Of a stretch of DNA of 64,000 nt, positions 23,579-33,336 are shown piece by piece; position 1 is the stretch's first letter, and every line of letters begins with the position of its first letter. The notes under the pieces were generated by a model that worked only from the letters and a program-made list of their open reading frames with translations, searched no databases and was not told where the DNA came from. The stretch is from positions 11,929,132 to 11,993,131 of the forward strand of contig NC_066838.1 of assembly GCF_001640805.2 (NCBI RefSeq). The letters are read 5' to 3'. Made by a program: the position numbers and the translations under genes. This DNA comes from Lates calcarifer (lineage: Eukaryota; Chordata; Actinopteri; Centropomidae).

Positions 23579-24290
23579 GTGTTATGTTCAATTAAGAGGA
23601 AAATGACTGTTACTGCAGTTACTGAGTTTTCCAGGGGTCAGTGAATGTATGATTGTGCCTAGAGGCTGTGAAACCTGTCAGTCAGCGCAGCCACCTATGA
23701 CAGTGACTGGTGTGAGGTAACGTACCTGTGATTGGCAGAGAGTCATGGAGGACTGTTGTTATCGTTCCTGCTAGTTTTAGCGAGCGGCAGTTGTGTAGGG
23801 TGTAAGCCCAACAAGTAGACTGTAAAACCACGCAGTGTTTTGTTGTTTTGGCGTTGGCTATGGCCCACATTAGCCTGTGTTCAGCTTTCAAATAAAAGTG
23901 CCAGCGGACCCAGCTAACGCCTCGTAGCTTCATAACTGACGGACGACACCTTTGGTGTCAGAAGTGACGAACAGACTTCGCCTAGTTGCTCTCTACAACA
24001 CTCGGTAACATCCAACAACGGCTAGCCGCTGCTGGACTGTGAGAAAATGTCGATGAGGTATGTCTCCAAAATTAAGCGGGAGGAGGATAGCTACAGCCGC
24101 AGTTTGGAGGGCGGCAGAACATCGGGAGCGGTTGAAAGAAATGGCGGTTAAAATGGCTACGGAAGCCGACTAGAGCTCGCTGGCGATCAACGTGCAGCAA
24201 CTGCCGGAGTCAATGGAAACATGTTGAGGAGCCCCCTTACCCACGATGAAAACCCCCAGGTACTACGAAAGAGCCGCCCCTTCCCGTGCG
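23579..24290 (+). mobile_element. LTR-retroelement remnant (one LTR plus start of interior)
   Basis: The stretch about 23579-23948 looks like one LTR: it begins TGTTATG, has an AATAAA signal near 23890 and ends in ...GACGACA. It is followed directly by TTTGGTGTCAGAAGTGAC, a typical primer-binding-site form of fish Ty3/gypsy-type elements. After a short leader an ATG opens a frame of about 34 codons (near 24047) and then stops. The rest of the element is absent and a CA run follows, so this is a truncated, inactive copy. The exact borders are uncertain. Confidence 0.5.
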
Positions 24291-24309
24291 GACGAATGTT
24301 AATCATCCT

Positions 24310-24337
24310 TTAACACACACACACACACATATATATG
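24310..24337 (+). repeat. CA/TA microsatellite
   Basis: A simple CACACA...TATATA run separates the LTR remnant from the NLR-like pseudogene. Confidence 0.85.
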
Positions 24338-24360
24338 TAAGGCCTGGAGGCCTAAGACCT

Positions 24361-25900
24361 TGACCCTCATCTCTCTGGGTCTTTCACTGTAGACTAATCA
24401 GAATCTCCTACAAGGCTACCATCAGTCTGTTTCACTGTTTGAATGAATTGAATGAGCAGATCCAACATTACCTGAGTTCTGGAAGTCTCTCCACAGACAA
24501 ACTCTCTCCTGCTCAATGGTGACTAAGATGTAGAATCTCATTTTTACGTGGGGCAGCATATTTTAGATTCGGAATTACTTTCCATGGAGATTTTTTATAA
24601 TTTTCTGGTTTTTCTTTAGTTGTGGAATTATTCAATTCCACTGATGGTGCTTAAGGTATTTGCCTAAATTTGCCTCAAATATATATTGTATCTGGACCAC
24701 ATAAAAACATACTACCATGTGTTCACAGAGGATGCATGTTTGGTTTTTGTGTGTGTTTGCAGGCTGTCTGGTCACAGAGGAAGGCCTCAGCTCTGAGCTC
24801 CAACCCGTTCCATCTGAGAGGGCTGGACGTAAGCTACAATCACCCAGAGGACTCAGGTGTGATGCTGGCTGCTGGACTGGAGGATCCAAACTGGAGACCC
24901 TCAGGTATGGAGAGGTCTGCTGCAGCCACAGACCATGTCTGAGAGAGGAGATAAAGCTGGAAACATTTTCCTCTGTCAGAGCTAATGAAGACCTGATATT
25001 GATTATGGTCAATAACCTTTCTGTGATCGTGATTTCGTAATTATAAGATGTTTTGTTGTATTTAGGAGATAGTAGATCATAACTATGACATTCAGATGTC
25101 ATAATTATATATAACGTAAACTATACAGTGGCTATAGGTTCACCAGACTTCCCATGTATACAAGGGAAGCACATTGCTTGATATCTTGGCTGGTTACTGC
25201 TGCTACTGCTTGTTGTCCTGTGTGCAAAGGAAGTCTTGTGAACTTAGAACTTTAAACTTTATAGTTTTCATAAAGAACTAACTTTGTGGCTTTATCTTAT
25301 TTGGTGTGACATTTGTTTGTGTGGCTTGAGAGCAAGAAACTGAAAGTGTGTCTCACACTAAAACCGATATCAAATGGTTAACACAAATGATAAAATTTTT
25401 CCACCTCCCTGCTCCATATAATTACCAGACTGTGTGTGAGAGTGATGCTGTGTCCGTGTTTGCACGCTAAAAGAGAATGTGCTGGTTTGAACCCCCTTCC
25501 TTTCAGGGTGGAGCTCAGTGGAGTCCAATGGTTAAGACCAGGTCTGAGGAAGTATAAGTGCAATTTTAATTGGATTCATGAAAACAAAGCAGCACATGCT
25601 AAACCACCTTCAGAAACTGTTTCAAATCACTAATGTCCCAAATCTTCATCAAACCATCAATACATGTGCAGATGATAGATTCATAACTGCAGCTGCATTG
25701 TGTCTTGTTCTCTTCATTAGATTTCTGTGAACTCACTCTCGACACAAACACAGTAAACAATGAGGTCAAACTGTCTGACAGCAACAGGAAGATGACATAT
25801 GTGAGAGTGCACCAGAGGAGAGAGGAGGTGGGTCAGAGGAGGCTGAGGATGCTGAGAATCAGAGGTGTCAGGAGCAAGGTTCAATGTTTTTACTACTGTT
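24361..25900 (+). pseudogene. NLRC3-like NLR gene relic (linker, LRR, PRY/SPRY pieces)
   Basis: Pieces of a fish NLRC3-like gene occur in the right order on the plus strand. About 24367-24418 reads LISLGLSL, stop, TNQNLLQG; the stop replaces the glutamine expected in LSLQTNQ. About 24415-24525 reads SLFHCLNELNEQ and SGSLSTDKLSPAQW, then a stop. About 24765-24945 holds a leucine-rich-repeat exon (LSSNPFHLRGLDVSYNHPED and GLEDPNWRPS) with its start in another frame. About 25500-25565 reads LSGVQWLRPGLRKYKC, the spacer before the B30.2 domain. About 25722-25800 reads FCELTLDTNTVNNEVKLSDS, the start of PRY/SPRY. The FISNA and NACHT domains are missing, and frames and stops are broken. Such genes are intracellular immune sensors expanded by the hundred in teleosts. 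This copy is dead. Confidence 0.75.
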
Positions 25901-25929
25901 GTGCCGAACAGTTTTAAATTATGTGAACA

Positions 25930-26990
25930 CATTAGTTTAACATTATTATAAATTCAATTATTTTATTATTTTAACATAATTCAGTAATTCTGTTGATTTG
26001 TTTGTTAAATACACAGCTCTTCAATTGAAAACTCAAATACATGCAGTCCACGTGAGTGGACATGTGAGAAAATTTCAAATATTTTTTTTTTTCATGCCTA
26101 AATAGGAATAAAAACATCAACAACAACAACAAAAAAATCCTGACTGCAGATTTCATAATTCATGCATGAAAAGGTTAAACAGTTATCCAAATTGTTGCCA
26201 ATTAACTTTCTGTCAGTCATCTAATTGATTAATCACCTTATCACATCCACTTGATTTGGTTAACTCAGAATGCTGAAGCCTGCTATTAGCTATTAGCTAA
26301 ACTTAGACATGCATTTTGCACAGAACTGTGACTATGGATTTTGTCCCCCATGACTTATGTTAACACTGATTTAAGAGGGGATGTCTTTGTAGACAGTACA
26401 GGAGGAACAACAGTAACCAGTGACCAGTGACCAGTAATCCTGTCAATGTAGCATTCCATGCTTTAATGTCTCATAATTGATTTTATTGGTATTACTAAAT
26501 GATTTATTAGCCATTAATAAAGCTATTGATTCAAACTAAGAAACTCTATGTAAAGGGTGACTTATAGGAAAGTGGCATACTCTTGTGCTGGATGCTAATT
26601 AACCTCAGATTTGCTGTGTGGTAATTTGATTAAAGACATATTAAAACCTCAGGCCTTTAACCTGGAAAGCTGCAACCAATCATTATTTTCATTATCAATA
26701 CACCAGACAGTTATTTTCTTTAATAATCACTTGATTGTTCCGTACACAAAATGAGAGAGCAGAGAAAATGCCCATCACTTTTACCTGCAGCCCAAATGTA
26801 ACATATTCAAATAGTATTTTTCCAGACCAACACTCACTCTTACTCTCATAGCAAACTGAGAAACTTCTCCACTGTGTAATTTTCAAACATTGTCTACATT
26901 GACTTTGTAGGCCCCAGGATTTCTGGCTGCGCCCCTGTCCGCAGAGTCTTGACCCTCCATAAAGATAAAGCTAAGAGGGTTTAAACGCGG
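25930..26990. other. Spacer before the SRCR-Ig receptor gene
   Basis: AT-rich spacer with no exon seen. It holds the second copy of a teleost repeat (about 26580-26890). From about 26930 it becomes CpG-rich and probably contains the promoter and an untranslated first exon of the next gene. Confidence 0.5.
26580..26890. repeat. Interspersed teleost repeat, copy 2
   Basis: It shares CAGATTTGCTGTGTGGTAAT and the ATTATTTTCATTATCAATAC block with the copy at 12240-12800, in the same order and orientation, with many changes between them. Neither copy codes for protein. Confidence 0.6.
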
Positions 26991-27070
26991 CGCTGCGGCG
27001 GTGTAGTGACCTCTGTCTGCCGCAGGGTGAAGGGCTCAGCACCGGGATAAACTCCTGGACTGTTGACGTG
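26930..27070 (+). promoter_or_regulatory. CpG-rich promoter and possible untranslated exon
   Basis: The stretch is rich in CG (GGTTTAAACGCGGCGCTGCG and following) and ends in a strong donor-like GTGAGTACGG near 27068, about 370 bases upstream of the receptor start codon. It fits a TATA-poor promoter plus an untranslated first exon of the SRCR-Ig gene. The transcription start and the partner acceptor are not determined. Confidence 0.4.
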
Positions 27071-27438
27071 AGTACGGCGGCCTGACGGCATGTAGCTTAT
27101 CCAACATTATCCCGTCATTCTCCCGGACATCTCGTTGCTGTGAGAGCCAGTTGCTGCCTCACTTCATTTCAAGATATAAAGTCATTTTCTGTCAGGTTAT
27201 TAGCACTGCGCGGCTATCGATAATGTCTCTAACTAACTTGCGCTGTCGCCGTTAAGTTTCAGTTGGTCAAAGCAGCATAGCCGTTAGCTCTCAGTTCAGC
27301 TAGCCAACCCAAGTCTCTCTCGCACACAAGCCAGCTAATGTCTTGTGCGGTCGCGATCTTTGAACGGCTGTCAGCACCATCACCGGGACACCGGGTACCC
27401 TTCCCCCCCGGCCGTCTGATGGAAGGGTGAGGGGAACG

Positions 27439-30400
27439 ATGCTGAAATTCCTCCACATCCTTTTAACAGGTGAGCTAAGGCAGCTAATAGCGGTTAACTG
27501 AGCTGGTTGGCCAGCTAGCCAAATCTGAGGCAGGACCAGTGAGGTATTATGCAATAGGATAACCGAAACAGTTACTACGTTCATTCACCTAAAAATGTTC
27601 TCTCGTATTTGTTATTTCAGGGACATTGTCTTGTAATCACAACTTGAAAACTTTATTTTGTTATAATGTTCATTAACGTTACGAGACGTAACATCTATTG
27701 GTTACATGCAGACATTACCACTGCAATATAAGTAACACTTAATCACCAGTTTGTTGGATCCACTTGGCTAAAATTAAAGTAGTATAACATCACAGCGCTG
27801 CAGCAAATACGACCCTCATGAAGGTTAGAGAGACGCTGATTCAACTGACTGGTTTGGAAGCTGTAGTTTGATTAACTGAGAGGTGTTATAATACTTAGTT
27901 TAGCCTCATTGCTAATTATAGCTAAATGAGATAAAAAACCTATTAGAAACATCTCCCAGTGTTATGCAACACACCACAAATCACAGCCACTACTTAACAC
28001 CTCTCTAAATCAGTTTTAACCAACCCTTAACACCATGATAAAGGGGACACTGATTGCAGGACTGTTGTATTAGATTGCTTTGGTTTGGTTAGTGTTAGGT
28101 GTATCTAGTAGACTGCCAGCTGAGTGAAAACAGCTGCTGCTGTTGACATTTTTTAATGTATTTGAATCTGTTTTCGCCTGAACAGTTTCATTTTTGTAAT
28201 GTCCTCATAGGCCTCTTCGGTGTTCTATGGGATGGAGTTCATGGTTTCGGTAAGCCTTGGTTTGATATACATCATCTGCATCCTTAGTCTGTCCTGCACT
28301 TTTTGTCTCTATTTAATTTTTCTCTGATCCACAGGTGGGGTCAGACTAGTAGATGGGGAGAACAAGTGTTCTGGGAGAGTTGAGGTACTCCGTCATGAGC
28401 AGTGGGGGACGGTCTGCGACCATGGCTGGGACCTCCGGGAGGCTGATGTGGTGTGCCTGGAGCTGGGCTGTGGCTTAGCTGAATCTGCCCTTCATGGTGC
28501 AGCGTTTGGTACAGGCAGAGGAGAGATCTGGCTGCGGCATGTCCAGTGCACTGGACATGAGTCCAGTTTGACACGTTGTGCTGTTGTCCTTCACAGTAAC
28601 TCCTACTGCACCCATGAGAATGATGCAGGGGTGAAATGCTCAGGTGAGGCTCTAGTCTGATGAAGCAGTGTATTGCAGGGATTGGCGCCATCTAAATTTG
28701 ACATGTTAAAATATCAGCATTCAGGATACTTTAGCTGGTACATGTAAATCTTGTGTAGCGTAACCTGAACATTATAAATCCCAAACATAATAACTGAGAC
28801 AAATACATGGAAGTGTCATGGCTCAAACCTTACCAGCGTCTAACAATCCACCTGTCCATTCACACACGGTTTACCTGAACTTACAGCATCAGCAGAAAAC
28901 ACATCACTGTCATAACTCAACATTAACTGCCTAGACAAACACATATCCCTCTCCCTCACTACAATCTGTAAACGAACAGCGACTAGTCTTAACATCAATG
29001 CAAGACAGGAAATCTCAAATGAAACTCATCTCCTGTGTCGTCCCCTCAGTGATCGAATGAGGTACCTAACTCAATTTGGTCAGCAGAATCTCTCCCTGTC
29101 TTCAGAAATCACTTTTAGACATGCCTCCCCTGACAGTACTTACTCACCTAATAGGCTCCTTCTCTCTCTTTCTATTGCTCCATCCTTTTCTGTCTGTGTA
29201 TTTCTCTCAAAAATTGTCTTGATGGCTTCTCCTTGATGTGCTTGTATATCGCTTTGGACAAAAACCTGTGCTAAATGTAAATGTACGTATTGTATTTGGT
29301 ATGATGATAGGCGGACAGGATTGAGAAATTAGTTTTTTAAGGAACAAGGAAACAACAAACTGAAGATAGACTGTACAGTGAGGTTATTTTCGTAACTGCA
29401 ATGCTAGGCTAGCATTCAGAATAGGCTGGATGTCAGCATGGTTACTGCTAAGATGAAGATTATGTTCTTTTGGAACATCCTCACGTTTTGTGATTTACCT
29501 GTCTTTACCCACAGGTACCCTTTTAACGCCCACCCTCACCCTGCTGTCACCTCACACTGTGTTCTCTCCCGGTGAGGCTGTCCGCTTCGGCTGCAGCGTT
29601 CTGCTGGGTCATCATCTCAGTGACTTCCACCTGTACAAGCATGGAGTGTCCACACCTCTGGTTACGCAGAGGGCGGACCAGACCCAGACCAGAGTGGAGC
29701 TCACACTGTCCGACATAGAGACTTTCCACCAGGGCAGCTACAGTTGTCGGTACAGGATCAAGGGCGGCTTCCCCTCTCAGCTGCTCAGCTCTCCACCCAG
29801 CAACTCCATTAACATCACTGTGGGTGAGTCCTAATGGCATTTTGTAATCCACATTAATACTTTCACCAACTCCCATTTCTATAGCATGTTGCTTTATTGT
29901 GCAATCTGGATTAGTTCTAGATCGTTTCTCTGACTCAACCAAACAGGTTTGCACCAAATTAGATTTTAATTTCTCTTAAGCCTCTTAAATCAGGTTTGGG
30001 TTCATCCTATTAAATGTATTTACGTAGAGCACACCAAACACTTGGTAATATATGCTGAAGGCACAAATCAGTTAAAAGTCAAATTACAGTGATTGAAGAG
30101 AGAGCAATTCCTCCTTTCTTTGTTTGCTCTGTATGACCTTGAATAACCTACTGAACTCCTTTTTTTTTTTTGTTTGTTTTTCATTTGATCACAGTGGAAC
30201 TCCTGACTCCCCAACACTGGTATAACACGTCCTCTGAGGCCCCGGCTGGTTCCGTCATTAAAGGCCACAGTTTTAACATCACCTGCTCCACCCCGCAGCA
30301 GTACCCTGGAGGTTCCTTCCAGCTGCGTCTGATCCGTTCCAACGGCACAGTGCGCCAGTCCCTGCCCGCCCTCACCCCGTCCGTCACCTTCACCTTCCCC

Positions 30401-31030
30401 AACGCCCAGAGCTCCAACGAGGGCTACTACTACTGCCTGTATCGGGTCCAGCTGGGTGGACGCACATTCGTCTCCAGAGAAAGCCAGCCCCTGCCTATAG
30501 CCATAAGAGGTGAAACTGATGATAGAGAAAACAAGTGTGTTGTGGTGTGTGTGTGTGTGAGAAATATTGAGTGGCTAAAAAACTGAATGATACCATAATA
30601 TTAATATTGTACAGATATTATGTTTCCATTAGTTTGCAAGTGCTTGAGCTTGTTGCAGATGAAATTCCATTTATAAAAACACACACCCTGAATGTAACTT
30701 AGATGTAATTCCTCTGATCTTCAGACCCAGATCCATTACTGAGTCCAATGGTGATCAGCTGGCTTGTGTCTGGCCTGACATTTGTTGTAGCTGTCATTGT
30801 TATAATCATTGTGGCCAAGGTACTGTGTAACAAAGAGAAGAAGCCCTCTGAACTGGAGCGAGAGACCAGAACCTGTAAGTTCCTTTTTCTACCAAAAGCT
30901 TTTATACTATATGTCAGACAGAGATATGATTTTTAAAAAGCATTCTGTACATGAAAACATAGTAATAAGTGTGCCTCTGTTTACAGGTGTGGACAACACT
31001 TATGTTGCCTTATCAATAAACAAGCTATGA
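27439..31030 (+). CDS. SRCR-Ig-Ig type I membrane receptor
   Basis: Coding exons: 27439-27469, 28211-28249, 28335-28643, 29515-29823, 30195-30509, 30725-30874, 30987-31030; 398 residues. A hydrophobic N-terminus (MLKFLHILLTGLFGVL) serves as signal peptide. Residues about 25-125 are a scavenger-receptor cysteine-rich domain (VRLVDGENKCSGRVEV, WGTVCDHGWD) with eight cysteines, as in group B. Two Ig-like domains follow (cysteine pairs in RFGCSV/YSCRYR and NITCST/YYCLYR). A membrane helix (about residues 343-362) precedes a short KEKKPSELERE tail that ends in NTYVALSINKL, with one tyrosine in an inhibitory-motif-like setting. The domain exons are all phase 1-1, the classic shuffling module. Teleosts have many SRCR-Ig genes; I cannot name a single orthologue. 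It is probably an immune cell-surface receptor. The intron at 28644-29514 contains a retroelement tail. Confidence 0.88.
28830..29285 (+). mobile_element. LINE/SINE-type retroelement copy in a receptor intron
   Basis: The 3' end reads TATATCGCTTTGGACAAAAA followed by CCTGTGCTAAATGTAAATGTA. This is close to the fish consensus TCGCTTTGGATAAAAGCGTC with its CTGCTAAATGTAAATG tail, shared by L2-clade LINEs and their SINEs. The upstream 400 bases are likely body of the element. No intact reverse-transcriptase frame is seen. Confidence 0.6.
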
Positions 31031-31092
31031 CGGGGTATGCAGGCAACAGAAAACAAAAGGTATTGACGGTTGTGATTATTTTACAAACAGTT

Positions 31093-31226
31093 CCTATAAA
31101 AAGTATTTACCACCCTTGGAAGTTTTCATGTAGGGTTTTTATTTTGATATTAAAGGCTCTTTAAATCTACTTTGATCATAAAACATGAAAACTTCTGAGG
31201 ATGAATACTTTTTATTAGGCCCTATA
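31093..31226. mobile_element. Miniature inverted-repeat element downstream of the receptor gene
   Basis: The left end reads CCTATAAAAAGTATTTACCA with CCCTTGGAAGTTTTCATG; the right end, reverse-complemented, reads TATAGGGCCTAATAAAAAGT with ATTCATCCTCAGAAGTTTTCATG. The two ends pair for about 38 bases around a 50-base core. It is the short form of the family whose fragment is at 11371. It probably lies in the 3' untranslated region of the receptor gene. Confidence 0.65.
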
Positions 31227-31229
31227 ATA

Positions 31230-33330
31230 TTTTTACTTTAATTGTCTGTATCCACAGTCTTAATAGTGCAAGGGTAGTGAATTAAAGTAGAGCATTTTGT
31301 GTTTCTCCCTTCAAACAGAATCATCAGTGTGTGGATCATCAGAAGGTTCACACTTAAGGAGGCAGGGGACGTAACACAGAACCAAACAGCTCGGTCAGTC
31401 ATCCACCACACCTTTGGGAAAAGGCACCAGCTTGACCCAGTTCAGTACAGTCTGGATGAGGCATAGTTGTCACCGGACATTAACGTAGACCAATGACTTC
31501 ACACCGAACTTCAGACTAGTGTTACCGCAGGGAAACAGTGGATGCGATCAGCTCTTAAACACTGTTATGGTGAGATGATTTGATCAGACAGCAGGCTGAG
31601 GCTATTTCCAGTTCAGAGTTAGTAATGGTTAAGGTCAGACTTCAGATTCATTCAGACTTGGCAGGTACTGCCATGACCCCAGATGTATGGAGTGGACAAC
31701 TGCTACTAAAAGCTAAACTGGGGAAACTGTGACGTGGGTTCCTCAGGTCTCTGTGTATATGCAGTTCAAAGACATTGTTTTGTATTTATTACCAGGTAAC
31801 ACTAACGACAGGCTCCACTAGCTTATTATGTACTTGCTTCCACAGATCAATGATCCTTAAAGGATTAGATGTTTTTGTATTTAAAGTCTAACCCTACTAT
31901 GCATCTTATGTCATTAACAACATGTACATTATTGCACTTAAAGTGTGTAAAGTAGAAACTATAGTTGATTAAAATGTTGCTGTTGTTGGAGCTTCTTGTT
32001 TCAGTTTTTTTTTTAGATATTACTGCATGTACTGTTTACTTTATAGCATCAGATCAAAATACATAAAAGGAGTAAGCTTTTATGAATAATGCATAATTTC
32101 TTCATTTTTATATCCTCAATTATTTAAACATTTAAGATTTGTTTTTGCCCCTGAATAAATGACTTGACACTTGTTTCCTTATACAAGCTCTTTTATATTT
32201 TGAATTATTATGAAACAGATGTACAAAAGAAATAACGACTTCAAACTCTACAGGATGTAAATGTTTGACTATGTGGTACAAAAGTGTGATTATTGTAGTG
32301 GAACAAAGCATAAACATGACCTTACAGCTTGTAATAAACAGTTTAGTTTCATATTTTTACCCAATGATAAAACTTTTCCCTAACTACTTTTAAAAAAACA
32401 TCCCAATTACTCCTATAAAATTGCTGAGGCACTTGTATTAAAGCTGGTCTGAAAATTATAATATAATTGTTTCTGTTAATTGAAGCATTGTTGTACCCCA
32501 AGAGTATATACACCACCAGGATTTGGTCAATAACATATTAACAATTAACAATATGCACAAAACTAGACACTGTTAGACATCCACATTACCAAACACTGTA
32601 AGAATGAAAAAAGGATGCTAAAAAGATTTGTCCCAGTACCTTTCATACTGAACTGCAGTTTAATTAGTACACTAGGACTGGGTTTTTTGTTTGTTGTTAG
32701 TTTAAAAATCACAAATATTTTTGGTGGCATCTGAAATTTGAACCATAGTTCCTTGATAAGAGATTTCTATTAAGTTTTTTTGCATTTGTTGTACAGTTGT
32801 GATGTTCAATGTGCCATATTCAGCATCATAAAGTCTCTAAACATGAGACATCTTGTTTTGATAACCCACTGGCCTTGAATTAGTGGATATTTAATGTGCA
32901 GCTGTGCCATAATATCTGGAGCGAGTAAACTTTTTGAAATTCAATTTCTTGGTACATTAAGCACCGCAAACTGAACGACACTGAGGACACCGTGCTGGGC
33001 CAACATGTAGATGATTATCTACAGATTTCAACAGATGAACACTGAAACTAACTGACATCTGCTGCCTAGGAAAGAGGAGACAGGATTTTTTTGACTTTGA
33101 AGTGGTGCCCCCATCTATTCTAGTAGTGCTGCTGTACTGAAGCTGGATGACAGTCATGTACTTTACCTATAAGCATAAGCAAGCAAATAAACTGCAATTA
33201 TAACACACACAAATATTGCATAAACCACAGTTTCAGCAATGTCTAAAATAAAGGCATTAACCAAAATACATTCCTTGAATTAAATGCATAAGAAAGTATA
33301 ACAGCCCCGTGAGCAGAGCACGGATAAAAG
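31230..33330. other. Spacer or long 3' untranslated region
   Basis: No coding exon was found. AATAAA occurs near 32154 and 32333 on the plus strand, so the receptor transcript may extend about 1.1-1.3 kb past its stop. The remainder is AT-rich spacer before the 3' end of emd, which is on the opposite strand; the two genes converge. Confidence 0.45.
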
Positions 33331-33336
33331 AACAAA

